DNA from: Polaromonas sp. 39-63-25
Lineage (GTDB): Bacteria; Pseudomonadota; Gammaproteobacteria; Burkholderiales; Burkholderiaceae_C
Assembly (NCBI RefSeq): GCF_002278925.1
Contig: NZ_NCJH01000006.1
Coordinates: forward strand, 1-64,000
Length of the DNA stretch: 64,000 nt
Direction: 5' to 3'
Both the position numbers and the translations under genes were made by a program. Of the stretch, positions 31,773-41,985 are shown in pieces. The stretch's first letter is position 1. The number at the start of each line of letters is the position of its first letter. Below the pieces are notes generated by a model that was not told where the DNA came from, searched no databases, and was given only the letters and a program-made list of their open reading frames with translations.

Positions 31773-33128
31773 ATGCCAAAAACCATACGCTACACCCTGC
31801 TGTCGCTGCGCGATCTGGCCGTCTCTGCCGGCCCCTTCGTGGTGCTGGCCGCCACGCTGCTGGTGCTGGCCTATTGGTGGCTGGACCCGAACCCGCCCAA
31901 ACGTGTCACGCTGGCCACCGGTCCCGCGCAAAGTGCGTATGAGGAATTCGGCAAACGTTACGCCCGCATCCTCGCCAAAGACGGCATCACCGTGGAGCTG
32001 CTGCCCTCCGAAGGCTCCGCGGCCAACTTGCAGTTGCTGCGCGAAGGCAAGGCCGATCTCGGTTTTGTGCAGGGCGGCACCAGCGCCACCGATGTGGACA
32101 CCGACGAGGATCTCGAATCGCTGGGCAGCCTGTTCCTTGAGCCGGTGTGGCTGTTCTATCGCGAAGAGGCCGCACGCAAAGTCGCGGCGGCACCCCCCGG
32201 CAACAGCGGCCAGGGCGCGGACGCCGGCGCGGTGCTGGCCTCGCTGACGCAACTGCAGGGCCTGCGCGTCAACGTCGGCACGCCCGGCAGCGGTGTGCCC
32301 AACCTGATGAACAAGCTGCTGGAAAGCAACCGCATCGAGCCCGGCGCGCTGAAGATTTCCCAACTCGAACAGACCCCCGCCACCGTTGCCTTCCTGCAGG
32401 GCGAACTGGACGCGATTGTGTTTGCTTCGGCGCCTGAATCGCTGATGGTGCAGATGCTGCTGCAGACACCGGGCATCAGGCTGATGGACTTTGCCCAGAG
32501 CGAAGCCTACTCCCGGCGCTTCGCCTTCCTGAGCCCGGCCGTGCTGCCGCGCGGGGTGGTGGATCTAGCCGGCAACATTCCGCCGCAGGACGTGCGCCTG
32601 GTCGCGCCCACCACCACCTTGCTCACGCGTACCAGCACCCATCCGGCGCTGCTGCAGCTGTTTGCGCTGGCCGGCAACGAGATCCACGGCAGCGCCGGCT
32701 GGTTCAAGCGCGCCCGCGAATACCCCAATGTCAAGAACAACGAACGGCCGGTGGCCAAGGAAGCCGAGCGAAGCATCCAGGCCGGCGCGCCGCTGTTGCA
32801 GCGCTACCTGCCGTTCTGGGTGGCCAACCTGGTCGAGCGCATGTGGCTGGTGATGGGCATCATCATTGCGGTGCTGCTGCCGCTGTCACGCATCGTGCCA
32901 CCGCTTTACGAGTTTCGCGTGCGCTCACGTATCTTCCGCTGGTACGGCCAGCTGCGCCATATCGAGATGCGGGCGGAAGAAACCGGGGGCACCCCGGAAC
33001 TGCTCGAAGAGCTGAACCAGCTCGAACGCCGCGCCGAAAAAATCAGCGTGCCGCTGTCCTACGCCGACGAGCTTTATGCGCTTCGCAACAATATCCAGCT
33101 GGTGCGCCAGAAGCTGCAGAAACGGTAG
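31773..33128 (+). CDS. Membrane-anchored TAXI-family solute-binding protein (orphan)
   Basis: This 451-residue protein contains a TAXI TRAP solute-binding domain: VTLATGPAQSAYEEFGKRYARIL, GKADLGFVQGG, LRVNVGTPGSGVPNLMNKLL. It has an N-terminal uncleaved helix (about 19-38). Unlike secreted binding proteins, it has a second helix near residues 350-370 (WLVMGIIIAVLLPLSRIVPPLYEF). A roughly 80-residue cytoplasmic tail of charged helices (LEELNQLERRAEKISVPL) follows. No TRAP permease gene is adjacent. A sensor or adaptor role is possible; ligand unknown. Confidence 0.83.
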   Translation: MPKTIRYTLLSLRDLAVSAGPFVVLAATLLVLAYWWLDPNPPKRVTLATGPAQSAYEEFGKRYARILAKDGITVELLPSEGSAANLQLLREGKADLGFVQGGTSATDVDTDEDLESLGSLFLEPVWLFYREEAARKVAAAPPGNSGQGADAGAVLASLTQLQGLRVNVGTPGSGVPNLMNKLLESNRIEPGALKISQLEQTPATVAFLQGELDAIVFASAPESLMVQMLLQTPGIRLMDFAQSEAYSRRFAFLSPAVLPRGVVDLAGNIPPQDVRLVAPTTTLLTRTSTHPALLQLFALAGNEIHGSAGWFKRAREYPNVKNNERPVAKEAERSIQAGAPLLQRYLPFWVANLVERMWLVMGIIIAVLLPLSRIVPPLYEFRVRSRIFRWYGQLRHIEMRAEETGGTPELLEELNQLERRAEKISVPLSYADELYALRNNIQLVRQKLQKR

Positions 33129-33156
33129 CCGTATTGTCCTGTCCTGGTCGATGCCG

Positions 33157-36100
33157 TCACATCCCCTGCTGGACCGGGCCATCGGCAGGCCAGCCATCGT
33201 TGCGCAAAAACGCGGCGCAATCGGCCGGCAGCAGGGGGCGGGCGTACAGAAAGCCCTGCGCGTCGTCGCACTGCAGCGCCTGCAGGAACTCCGCCTGCGC
33301 CTCGGTCTCGACGCCCTCCGCGATGACTTTCAGCCCGAGGCTGTGGCCCATGCTGACCACCGCCTGGACGATGGCCCTGCTCTCCTTGTCCCCCGGCAAC
33401 GCGCTGATGAATGACTGGTCGATCTTGAGACGGTGGAGAGGAAAGCGTTTGAGGTAGCTGAGGTTCGAATAACCGGTACCGAAGTCATCAATGGCGAATT
33501 TCACGCCTAATCTGGCCAGACTCATCAGCTTCTCGCGCACGACGTCTGTTCCCTGCATGACGATGCTTTCGGTCACTTCCAGCTCGAGATGGCCCGGCTC
33601 AAGCCCGGTCTGCGCAAGGATCTGCATGACCGTGGCAACAAAAGTGGGTTGCCGAAACTGCGGCGCGGACACATTGACCGCCAGGGTCCCGCATGCAATG
33701 CCCTCCCGCACCCATTGCGCCTGCTGCAGGCACGCGGCCTCCAGCACCCAGCGTCCAATTGAAACAATGAGGCCGATCTCTTCCGCAATGGGAATGAAGT
33801 CGTCGGGCAGCATCTCGCCGTGGACCGGATGTTGCCAGCGCACAAGTACTTCCACGCCGACGACCGCCAGCGAACCCAGTGCCACCTGCGGCTGGAACTG
33901 GAGAAAAAGCTCGTTGCGCTCGATGGCCCGTCTCAGGTCGGTTTCCAGCATGAGACGCTGGCGGGTATGGGCATTCATCTCCTGCGAATAGAACTGGTAA
34001 CGGTCCCGCCCCATTTCCTTGGCGGCATACATGGCAGCGTCGGCGTTGCGCAGCAAGGTATCCATGTCGCTGCCGTTGTCCGGGTAACACGCGATACCGA
34101 TGCTTCCGGTCACGGACAGTTCCACCCCCCCGACGGTCACCGGCTCGGCGATCGACGCGATCAGCTTCTCGGCGACCCGGGCTGCATCCCTCTCGCTGTC
34201 GACTTCCGGCAGCACTACCAGGAACTCGTCCCCGCCCTGCCGGCTCACCGTGTCGGACGCCCGTACAGCGGCGCTCAATCGGTGAGCCACTTCCTGAAGC
34301 AACTTGTCCCCAAAATCGTGTCCGAACGAATCGTTGACGTTCTTGAACCGGTCCAGATCCATGTACATCACGACAAGCCGTTTCCCCGAACGCTGCGCCT
34401 CTGCCAACGCAACCGAAAGGCGGTCCTTGAGGAGCGCCCTGTTGGGCAGGTCGGTCAGGGGATCGTATTGGGCGAGGTGCGCCAGTTGTTCTTCCCCACG
34501 GTTTCGGTCCATGGCCGTGGCAAGGATATTGGCAATGCTCTGCAGAAAATCGAGATTGTCCGCACTGAACTGGCGCGGTTCGCGCGAGTACACACCGAGT
34601 ACGCCGCACAGGCCCTCGCTGCCGACGATGGCCACATCCAGACCGCTGACGATGCCGTGTGCACGAAGAATTTCAGAAGCCGGATCCTGCGCGTCGCCGG
34701 CGTGGCTGTCGATGACCCACGATTGGCGCGGCGAAATCCCCCCGGCAAGCCGGACATTGACATCATCCAGGCCGGAGATGCGCCGACCCACCCAGTCGGG
34801 ACCCCAGCCCACGCCCGCCTTCAGGACAAAAGATCGGTCGCTGGGGACGAGTTGCATCACCTTGCTGTACGCCACGCCGAGGCCCTGGGCCATCGCAGCG
34901 GCAGCCCCCGCAAACAGGTGGTCAGGGTCAGCCTCGGAGAGCGCAGAGCGGCCCAGCGACGCGATGATCTCCTGCTGGAGAGCCCGATCGCGCAATGCCT
35001 GCTCGTCACGCTTGCGCGCTGAAATGTCCTGCACCGAAATGGCCAGGCCGTCGCGCAGAGGCACCGCCTGAAACCGCATCCACCGGGGTCCACCGGGAAG
35101 GGCATTGGTCTCGGACTCCCCCTCTAAAGGCGACCCTGTCATGGCGGCGCGCAGGAATTTTTCCAGGACACCGCTGCCCTTGTCAAAGGGCAGGATTTCA
35201 GCTGCCCTTTTCCCGATGAATGTGTTCGCAACCTCGCCAAACATGGCCTTTGCGCGCCCGTTGGTGTGGGTGCACTCCAGGTCAACCACCTGGCCTGTCT
35301 CATCCTTGAGGCTGCGGAAGAAAAACAAAACGTCCACGGTGGCATTGGACGCGGCGCGAAACAGATCTTTCGCGCCCACCAGGCTGGATTCCAGCCAAAT
35401 GCGCGTTGCATTGGCTCGTTGCACAGCAATCGCCAGTGCAAGGTGTTTGACGGCCTCCTTGAGAAGAACAATTTCCTCCACGTCGAAGGCGTCTGCCTCC
35501 TGCGCACAGATGCTGACGGAACCGATCAGGGCGCCATCGACAATCAACGGAAAGGAAGCGCCTGAAGCAAAGGAATGTTGCCCGGCAAGATCGCGAAGCG
35601 CTTGCGCTGTCGTTCCGGAAAAAATGTCACGGATAACGACTGGATCATCACTGGAGGCAACGTTGCTGCCGTAGGTCTGGCGCAATGCCCTGCTCCACAG
35701 CACTTGCAGGATCTGCGCGGATGGGGCGTCCAGCCCCCATTGGGCAACAGGCTCCTGGCGATCGCCCGCGCCCTGTGAATACGACACCCAGGCCAGCCGG
35801 TAGCCGCCACCGTCCACCAGCGCACGACAGGTGTCCTCGGCCAGCGCGATGTCGTCCTTCCCGCCCGCCCGCTCCCGGGCACCAGCGGCCAGCACGCGCA
35901 GCGCCCGGCTTCCGCGCAGGGTCTGGCGCAGGGACGACAGCGACTGCGCCATGTCGTCGAAAGCAGCTGCCAGCTGGCCGAACTCATCGCTCGAGTGGTT
36001 CAGGCCACTGCGGGCGCTCACGTCCCCCTGCCCAAGACGGCGGGCCGCTTTCGCCAGGGCCTCGACAGGCCTGACCAGAAGCCGGTTGCCCCCCCAATAA

Positions 36101-37017
36101 ATCGCGCCGAAAACGCCCGTCAGCAAGGCGATGGCCAGCCCCAGCGCCCAGGAAAATTGCTGCTCCACGAGCCCATCGGCATATTGCCTGGGAATACCGA
36201 TCCAAAGCAGTATCGGTCCGCCGGTGGTTTCAGCGAATCGCGTCACGGCAACAACCCGCTTCTCGCCGTCGAATCCAGTGTCCTCGGCGACCTGTTCCTT
36301 GCCCGGCGCAATCAGTGACTTGAAGAAGGACGTTTCCGTTATGCGCCGACCGGCCCATCCCTCGGGATCAGGAGAATGGGAGAGCACGGTTCCATCGGCG
36401 GCGATCAGGCCGATCCGGGACCCCGGGGGAAAACGGTCACTGCCGATTTCGCTGTTGAGCCAGGCGAGATCGAAAACCACCATCACCACACCCAGGACCT
36501 TGTCGTTGTTGTCCCGTATCGCCATGTAAAACGGCAAGCCCAGTCTTCCACTCATGCCGGCGGGGCGTGCTTCTCCGACAACGACATTCGGGGTCAGGAG
36601 CGCCCGATGAAACTCGGGATGAGCACTGAAATCGACCTCCGGGTCATTCTTCAGCGTACTGCAGACCGTCTCGCCGACAGGCAGGATGAGCAGCATCTTG
36701 GCGATGTGCCTGGCTTCCCGCATGCTGTCGGACAGCTTGCGCAGACAGGTGGACGAGACGGTAAGCACCGGCCTCTGCGAGGCTTGTGCGAGGCTGGTGG
36801 CGAGCAACCGGGTATGCTCGATGACGCCGGTTTTCTGGAGCACTATCACAGCCGCCGCATCGCGGACACGCTGGCGCATTTCCTGGAGATGAAAATCCTT
36901 GTCGCTGACGGCCTGATACCCCAGGAGACCCAGCAAGAAGGCAAACGGGACGCAGACCAGCAGGAGGACGCGACCTCTCAGCGAATTCAGGAACGGTGAC
37001 AATGCCCCAAAGCCCAT
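33157..37017 (-). CDS. Membrane GGDEF-EAL c-di-GMP signalling protein with Cache, HAMP, GAF and PAS domains
   Basis: This 1286-residue sensor has TM1 about 14-36, a periplasmic Cache-like domain (about 40-280), TM2 about 285-305 and a HAMP with RPVEALAKAARRLGQGD (about 310-360). GAF (about 385-545), PAS (about 550-685) and a second GAF (about 690-855) follow. The GGDEF site is intact near 926-930 and preceded by an RASD inhibitory I-site. The EAL domain keeps the metal ligands: EVLVRW in place of EALxR, ELEVTES, DDFGTGYSNLSYLKRFP near 1178 and EGVET near 1236. Both synthesis and breakdown of c-di-GMP are therefore plausible. It lies immediately downstream of the tad locus on the same strand, suggesting control of pilus-based adhesion. 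Confidence 0.92.
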   Translation of the reverse strand: MGFGALSPFLNSLRGRVLLLVCVPFAFLLGLLGYQAVSDKDFHLQEMRQRVRDAAAVIVLQKTGVIEHTRLLATSLAQASQRPVLTVSSTCLRKLSDSMREARHIAKMLLILPVGETVCSTLKNDPEVDFSAHPEFHRALLTPNVVVGEARPAGMSGRLGLPFYMAIRDNNDKVLGVVMVVFDLAWLNSEIGSDRFPPGSRIGLIAADGTVLSHSPDPEGWAGRRITETSFFKSLIAPGKEQVAEDTGFDGEKRVVAVTRFAETTGGPILLWIGIPRQYADGLVEQQFSWALGLAIALLTGVFGAIYWGGNRLLVRPVEALAKAARRLGQGDVSARSGLNHSSDEFGQLAAAFDDMAQSLSSLRQTLRGSRALRVLAAGARERAGGKDDIALAEDTCRALVDGGGYRLAWVSYSQGAGDRQEPVAQWGLDAPSAQILQVLWSRALRQTYGSNVASSDDPVVIRDIFSGTTAQALRDLAGQHSFASGASFPLIVDGALIGSVSICAQEADAFDVEEIVLLKEAVKHLALAIAVQRANATRIWLESSLVGAKDLFRAASNATVDVLFFFRSLKDETGQVVDLECTHTNGRAKAMFGEVANTFIGKRAAEILPFDKGSGVLEKFLRAAMTGSPLEGESETNALPGGPRWMRFQAVPLRDGLAISVQDISARKRDEQALRDRALQQEIIASLGRSALSEADPDHLFAGAAAAMAQGLGVAYSKVMQLVPSDRSFVLKAGVGWGPDWVGRRISGLDDVNVRLAGGISPRQSWVIDSHAGDAQDPASEILRAHGIVSGLDVAIVGSEGLCGVLGVYSREPRQFSADNLDFLQSIANILATAMDRNRGEEQLAHLAQYDPLTDLPNRALLKDRLSVALAEAQRSGKRLVVMYMDLDRFKNVNDSFGHDFGDKLLQEVAHRLSAAVRASDTVSRQGGDEFLVVLPEVDSERDAARVAEKLIASIAEPVTVGGVELSVTGSIGIACYPDNGSDMDTLLRNADAAMYAAKEMGRDRYQFYSQEMNAHTRQRLMLETDLRRAIERNELFLQFQPQVALGSLAVVGVEVLVRWQHPVHGEMLPDDFIPIAEEIGLIVSIGRWVLEAACLQQAQWVREGIACGTLAVNVSAPQFRQPTFVATVMQILAQTGLEPGHLELEVTESIVMQGTDVVREKLMSLARLGVKFAIDDFGTGYSNLSYLKRFPLHRLKIDQSFISALPGDKESRAIVQAVVSMGHSLGLKVIAEGVETEAQAEFLQALQCDDAQGFLYARPLLPADCAAFLRNDGWPADGPVQQGM

Positions 37018-37121
37018 CGATGCCCGCCAATCAGGTAAAGCAATTCACCGAAGGGAAAACTGCGTTATCCGACAGTATGCCGGACAGCGGGCACGGCTCC
37101 CATGCCCGCGTTCAGCAGGGA

Positions 37122-37373
37122 CTATTTGATCGCCGGATTGGCAGACGCCTGCGGGGCCGCGGCAGCTGCCGCCTGCGGCGCGGGTGGCAGGCGCTTGCCC
37201 TGCTCTGCGACCTTCTTGTTGAGTGAAATGATCTGCATTTGCGTGGCGACGAGGACCGCATTGGTGCGGTACAGCCCGATGAGGGCGAGGACGAGCGCAA
37301 GCAGCGCGATCGTGAAACCGGCCGTTGTCCAGATAGGGAGATTTTTCGGGTCGATGATAGGTTGGTCGTTCAT
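37122..37373 (-). CDS. Small single-pass membrane protein at tad locus end
   Basis: This 83-residue protein has one helix (LPIWTTAGFTIALLALVLALIGLY). A coiled-coil-like stretch (VLVATQMQIISLNKKVAEQGK) and an Ala/Pro tail follow. I recognise no family. CAGGAG lies 6 bases before ATG 37373. It is 50 bp after the TadD gene, so it is probably the last gene of the tad operon. Confidence 0.65.
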   Translation of the reverse strand: MNDQPIIDPKNLPIWTTAGFTIALLALVLALIGLYRTNAVLVATQMQIISLNKKVAEQGKRLPPAPQAAAAAAPQASANPAIK

Positions 37374-37423
37374 GAGAAGCTCCTGGTTAAAAAAATGAAA
37401 GGTCAAAAAGCCGGTTGAAAAAG

Positions 37424-38557
37424 TCACTGATTGAGCGGCCCCCCTGATGGACTTGCAGCCGTCAACTTGACTGGCACCTGCGCGTCCGCCACAACCGCCG
37501 CTGCAATGCCCGGAAAATCCTTGCCAAGCAACACGCGTACGCTGGCGTTGCGCTCCAGAACAGGCACGCGCGCCAGCGGCAACTGCGCAGGCAGACCCGC
37601 GTTGACATCGCGCGCCACCTGTTCGGCGCCAGCGACGTACTCGATGCGCGAAGTGACCACGCCGTAGGGTTTGTCGTTGGTGAGCCGCGGACGCTCCATC
37701 CCGTGCGGTGCAAGCAGGTTCCAGACCCGCTTCGCAAGCCCGGTCGCACCATTTCCGTTGGCAATCTCGATGCGGGCCTCGGCCGCAATCCTGTTTGCCG
37801 TGGCAGCCGGGGACGGCACAACCGCGACGCTGCGCGGGTAGACTTCGATACGGTCTTGCGCGGCCGCAGCAGTCCGGGTGCCGGCTGCAGTTGCCGTTGC
37901 AGGCTGCGCTGCCGTGGAACTGCGCAACGCCCACATGCCGTCGGAGATGCGATCAAGCCGCATCGTCACGTCGGGTACAGGGGCGGACGCAAGCGCCTGC
38001 GCTGGCGCGAGGACCACCGCGACCGGTTGCGCGGCTGCCTGGGGAACCGTGGGCCGCTGCACATCGGTGCGCAGGCCCAGCCTCTCCCGCGCCACCGCCA
38101 GGTTCGCGGTGATCAGGGCATCCTTCGGCGCCAGCGCGAGGGCACGCTCAAACGAGGCGAGCGCCTCTTCCAGCCGCCCACTGCCCATCAGGTGATAGCC
38201 GAGATTGTTGTGTACGCGCGCCGTGTCGGGTGCGATCTCAAGCGCAGCCCTGAGCTGCTGCTCGGCAAGCTCCGGTCGCCCCTGCTGCGAATAGGTCACG
38301 CCAAGCGCGTTGTGCGCGTCCACATGGTCCGGGTTCGCCTTGAGCACCTGACTGTACGCAGCGATCGCCTGCTCGTAACGGCCCTGTCCCTGAAAATAGC
38401 GGCCCGTCTGGTACAGGGCCTGTGAATCGGCGCCATGGCGCACAGTCTGCATGGGCCGAACATAGGGCCCGGCGAATTGCTCCTGTCCGGGCGACGCGCA
38501 ACCCATGACGGCACCGGCGCCGACGATCAATGACACGATGGTCCTGAACCTGGGCAT
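37424..38557 (-). CDS. tadD: TadD-like TPR lipoprotein with LytR-C domain
   Basis: This 377-residue lipoprotein has lipobox VMGC and three to four tetratricopeptide repeats (ALYQTGRYFQGQGRYEQAIAAYSQVLKANP and following units, about residues 45-150). A Pro/Ala-rich linker leads to a C-terminal LytR_C-like domain (RIEIANGNGATGLAKRVWNLL ... VRVLLGKDFPG). In Tad systems TadD is thought to help secretin/pilus assembly. ATG 38557 has an AGGAGGT ribosome site. An in-frame ATG at 38638 also has an AAGGAAA site but would bury the lipobox 27 residues deeper. Confidence 0.85.
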   Translation of the reverse strand: MPRFRTIVSLIVGAGAVMGCASPGQEQFAGPYVRPMQTVRHGADSQALYQTGRYFQGQGRYEQAIAAYSQVLKANPDHVDAHNALGVTYSQQGRPELAEQQLRAALEIAPDTARVHNNLGYHLMGSGRLEEALASFERALALAPKDALITANLAVARERLGLRTDVQRPTVPQAAAQPVAVVLAPAQALASAPVPDVTMRLDRISDGMWALRSSTAAQPATATAAGTRTAAAAQDRIEVYPRSVAVVPSPAATANRIAAEARIEIANGNGATGLAKRVWNLLAPHGMERPRLTNDKPYGVVTSRIEYVAGAEQVARDVNAGLPAQLPLARVPVLERNASVRVLLGKDFPGIAAAVVADAQVPVKLTAASPSGGPLNQ

Positions 38558-38652
38558 GGTGACCTCCTGTCGATCCGCCTTGACGCAGGCATGGGCCTTC
38601 CGGGGCGGCTGGGAACGCGCGTGAGCATGGGAGTTCATGGTGTTTTCCTTGG

Positions 38653-39600
38653 TTATTGGCCGGTAAGTCGGGGAAGCAGGATCCGGTACACGCTGATCAC
38701 CGCCGGCCCGAGCAGAACCGTGAGCAACGCAGGAAATACGCAAAAAATCAGCGGCACCAGCAACTTGACCGGGAGCTTGGCGGCAGACTCCTCGGCGATC
38801 AACCGCCTTTTGGTTCTGAGCGTCTCCGAATGCACCCGAAGCGACTCGGCGACACTGGTACCGAAGCGATCGGCCTGCACAAGCGTCGCGACCATCGCAT
38901 CGATGTCCTCGAGCGATACGCGCAACGCAAGACTGCGCAAGGCATCGGCACGCGAGGCGCCCGCACGAAGCTCAAGGCTGACCAGGTGAAACTCCTCCGA
39001 AAGCGCAGAACTCTCCAGCTCCATTTCACGTCCCACCCGCTCGATCGCGGCGTCCATGCCCAAGCCCGCCTGTACGCAGACACGCATCAGGTCGAGCGCG
39101 TCCGGAAATGCCTCGAACAGTTCGCGTTGGCGGCGCGAGATGATGTGCGCCAGCACGACATTCGGCAGGTAGTACCCCAAGGCCGCCAGAAAAACCAGGA
39201 GGGCGAGCAGCGGGGTCGCCTGGAGTTCGACCGGGAAGGTCCAGACGTAAAACAGCTGCACGGCCGGAAGTGCGAAGGTCAGGACAGTCTTGGCGCCGAA
39301 GTAGGCAATGGGTGCTGTCGTCGTGCGGAATCCCGCGTTGTAAAAGCGCAGGCGCAGCGGAGATTTTTCCCAGGCCCCCTTGGGCAGCGAAGGCCTCGCA
39401 AATGGCGTCAGCCAGCGTGCAACAGCCCCCGACAGCGATGCCGCAACGCCCGGCCGCGGCGATGAATCCGGATGGGCACCACCGAGCGCCTCGACACGTT
39501 TGTCGAGTGCCGTTGGCAGCAACTGGCGCAGGACCAGGTAGCAGATCAACGCGACAATCACAAACACCACGGCGAAAAAGACAGGTTGGAAATTCGTCAT
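38653..39600 (-). CDS. tadC: Tad pilus inner-membrane platform protein TadC
   Basis: This 315-residue polytopic protein has the type II secretion F domain. An N-terminal helix FFAVVFVIVALICYLVLRQL is followed by the F-domain signature FPDALDLMRVCVQAGLGMDAAIERVGREM, then SFLR-like ESLRVHSETLRTKRRLIAEESAAKLPVKLLVPL and a final helix. It pairs with TadB to form the platform on which the TadA ATPase drives Flp pilus extension. It lies 15 bp after tadB. Confidence 0.92.
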   Translation of the reverse strand: MTNFQPVFFAVVFVIVALICYLVLRQLLPTALDKRVEALGGAHPDSSPRPGVAASLSGAVARWLTPFARPSLPKGAWEKSPLRLRFYNAGFRTTTAPIAYFGAKTVLTFALPAVQLFYVWTFPVELQATPLLALLVFLAALGYYLPNVVLAHIISRRQRELFEAFPDALDLMRVCVQAGLGMDAAIERVGREMELESSALSEEFHLVSLELRAGASRADALRSLALRVSLEDIDAMVATLVQADRFGTSVAESLRVHSETLRTKRRLIAEESAAKLPVKLLVPLIFCVFPALLTVLLGPAVISVYRILLPRLTGQ

Positions 39601-39615
39601 TTTTATGTTCCTCCG

Positions 39616-40590
39616 TCAGATGCGGATCTTCACCAGCCGCCACATCCACCAGACGCCCACCAGCATGAGGGCCAGCGCGATGCCGACCATGCGAAGACCC
39701 AGCGGATCGGTCCACAGCTTCGAGATGAATTCACGATTGACCAGGCTGATCGCGGCCGCCAGCACGAACGGCATGAGCGTGAGGATCCATGCCGAAATAC
39801 GTCCTTCGGCCGAGAGAACCCGGATGGTTCCGACCAGCTTTTGCCGCTCACGGATCAGCGCCGCGATGGACGTGAGGATCTCGGCGAGATTGCCGCCGGT
39901 CTCACGCTGGATCACGACTGCGATCACGAAGAAGCGCAGATCTCCACTGGCGACGCGCGAGGCGAGGTTGCCCAGCGCTTTCTCTGAAGGAATCCCGAAG
40001 TTGATTTCATCAAAGACCGTATGGAACTCCTGCGCAATCGGCTGCGGTCCTTCGGTACCCACCAGGTGCAGCGCGCTTGAGAAGGCGTGGCCGGCCTGCA
40101 TCGCGCGGGCCATCAGGTCGAGCGCATCGGGCAACTGCTGCTCAATGAGGCGCATGCGTTGCATGCGGCGGCGCTGGATATAGCCAATCCAGAGAACGAT
40201 CGGAAGCATGGCAGCGCCCGCGCTCAACAACAGAGGCAGTCCGGCGAGCGCAAGCACCATGCCGACGGCAAACGCAAGTCCGGCCGCGATGCCGAGTACC
40301 TCCGCCACACTCAGGTTCATTCCGGACTGCACCAGAAACCGGTCGAATACATGAATGCGCGGCAGCTTCAACAGGAGATGCTCGATAGTGGAAACATCGC
40401 TCAGCAGCCGCTTCCTGACAAGCGGCGCCGCAACACTGTCGTTGCCCGTGGCGGAAAGCGACTGCAGGCGCTGCTGGATACGGCGCGCCTCGGGACCGCG
40501 GTAAGCGTTCCAGGTCAGATACAGTCCTTCCAGGAACAGCACCACCGCGAGGAAGGCAAGCACCACAAAAATGGAGTAGAGCGGATCCAT
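39616..40590 (-). CDS. tadB: Tad pilus inner-membrane platform protein TadB
   Basis: This 324-residue type II secretion F-domain protein has an N-terminal helix (YSIFVVLAFLAVVLFLEGLYL), paired helices at about 100-140, and the F domain LPDALDLMARAMQAGHAFSSALHLVGTEG. FVIAVVIQRETGGNLAEILTSIAALIRERQKLVGTIRVLSAEGR is followed by two final helices. Start ATG 40590 (MDPLYSIF) lies 4 bp after the ATPase stop, so translation is coupled. Confidence 0.92.
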   Translation of the reverse strand: MDPLYSIFVVLAFLAVVLFLEGLYLTWNAYRGPEARRIQQRLQSLSATGNDSVAAPLVRKRLLSDVSTIEHLLLKLPRIHVFDRFLVQSGMNLSVAEVLGIAAGLAFAVGMVLALAGLPLLLSAGAAMLPIVLWIGYIQRRRMQRMRLIEQQLPDALDLMARAMQAGHAFSSALHLVGTEGPQPIAQEFHTVFDEINFGIPSEKALGNLASRVASGDLRFFVIAVVIQRETGGNLAEILTSIAALIRERQKLVGTIRVLSAEGRISAWILTLMPFVLAAAISLVNREFISKLWTDPLGLRMVGIALALMLVGVWWMWRLVKIRI

Positions 40591-40594
40591 GGCA

Positions 40595-41953
40595 TCAATC
40601 CTGGTAACGGGCCGGATCGAAGAGATCCTCGGCCAGCCCGATTCCACGGGTCAGCAGCCGCTGCGCAAACTTCGGCCGGATGCCGGTGGCGCGAAAGCGC
40701 CCCTGCACGGATCCGTCCTGCGTGACGCCGGTCTGATCGAAAAGGAAGATCTCCTGCATGGTGATGATGTCGCCTTCCATGCCTGTGATCTCCTGCAGGC
40801 TGGTGACCTTGCGCCGGCCATCGGAAAGGCGTGAAATCTGAACCACGACCGACAGCGCCGAACTGATCTGCTGGCGCATGGTGCGCGGGTTCGCCTGCAT
40901 GCCTGTCATGCCAAGCATGTGCTCCAGCCGGGTCAGCGCGTCGCGCGGCGTATTCGCATGGACGGTCGTCATCGAACCTTCGTGACCGGTATTCATTGCC
41001 TGCAGCATGTCAAGCACCTCGGCGCCCCGCACCTCGCCAACAACGATCCGGTCCGGACGCATGCGAAGGCTGTTCCGGACCAGGGCGCGCTGGGTCACCT
41101 CGCCCTTGCCCTCGATGTTCGGCGGCCGGGTCTCCAGCCGCACCACATGCGGCTGCTGCAGCTGCAGCTCGGCAGCGTCCTCGATCGTGACAATCCGCTC
41201 GTTGGGCGGAATCGCACCGGAAATCACGTTCAGCAGCGTGGTCTTGCCGCTTCCGGTGCCCCCCGAGATCAGCAGGTTGATCCGGCCCTTGACCAGGCCC
41301 GTGATCAGGTCAGCCATTTCCTGCGTGAGGGTGCCGAACTTGAGCAGGTCTTCCATGGTGTAGGGAACCACCGAGAAGCGGCGGATCGACAACACCGGGC
41401 CATCGAGCGCGAGCGGCGCGATGATGGCGTTCACGCGGGAGCCGTCCGGCAGGCGCGCATCAACCATGGGACTCGACTCGTCAATCCTGCGTCCGATGCG
41501 CGAGACGATCTTGTCGATGATGCGCATCAGGTGCTCCACGTTGTCGAAATGCACGTCGGTGGCCTCCAGCCGTCCGCGCCGCTCGACATAGACCTTGCCC
41601 GGGCCGTTGACCAGGATGTCCGAGATGGACGGATCGGCCAGCAAGGGCTCGATCGGCCCCAGTCCCATCACCTCGTTCTGGATCGATTCGACGATCCTGC
41701 GGCGTTCGCTCTCGTTGACGGCTATGTGGCCTTCGTCGAGCAGCCGTTCAGCGAGAACCTTGAGCTCGCCGCGCAAGCGCTCGGGCGGCATGCTCTCCAT
41801 GGTGCGCAGATCGACCAGCGACAGGATTTCCTTGTGGATGCGCGACATGATCGATGCCGTGCCGCGCAATGAGTCAAGCGGCATTTTCCCGTTGTCCGCG
41901 GGCTTCGCCGCGATCTCCGGCTTGACTTGTTCTATTTTTTCCCTGAGCGACAT
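40595..41953 (-). CDS. cpaF: Tad secretion ATPase TadA/CpaF
   Basis: This 452-residue AAA-type hexameric ATPase powers Flp pilus assembly. Walker A is GGTGSGKTT near residue 229, the Asp box [10 protein letters not shown], Walker [15 protein letters not shown], and the His box [12 protein letters not shown]. The N-terminal CpaF domain [30 protein letters not shown] is intact. It is a cytoplasmic protein docking on TadB/C. It lies between tadZ and tadB in tight spacing. Confidence 0.95.
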   Translation of the reverse strand: MSLREKIEQVKPEIAAKPADNGKMPLDSLRGTASIMSRIHKEILSLVDLRTMESMPPERLRGELKVLAERLLDEGHIAVNESERRRIVESIQNEVMGLGPIEPLLADPSISDILVNGPGKVYVERRGRLEATDVHFDNVEHLMRIIDKIVSRIGRRIDESSPMVDARLPDGSRVNAIIAPLALDGPVLSIRRFSVVPYTMEDLLKFGTLTQEMADLITGLVKGRINLLISGGTGSGKTTLLNVISGAIPPNERIVTIEDAAELQLQQPHVVRLETRPPNIEGKGEVTQRALVRNSLRMRPDRIVVGEVRGAEVLDMLQAMNTGHEGSMTTVHANTPRDALTRLEHMLGMTGMQANPRTMRQQISSALSVVVQISRLSDGRRKVTSLQEITGMEGDIITMQEIFLFDQTGVTQDGSVQGRFRATGIRPKFAQRLLTRGIGLAEDLFDPARYQD

Positions 41954-41985
41954 GATTTTCCCTTTCGTTGCCTACGTACCTTCGA

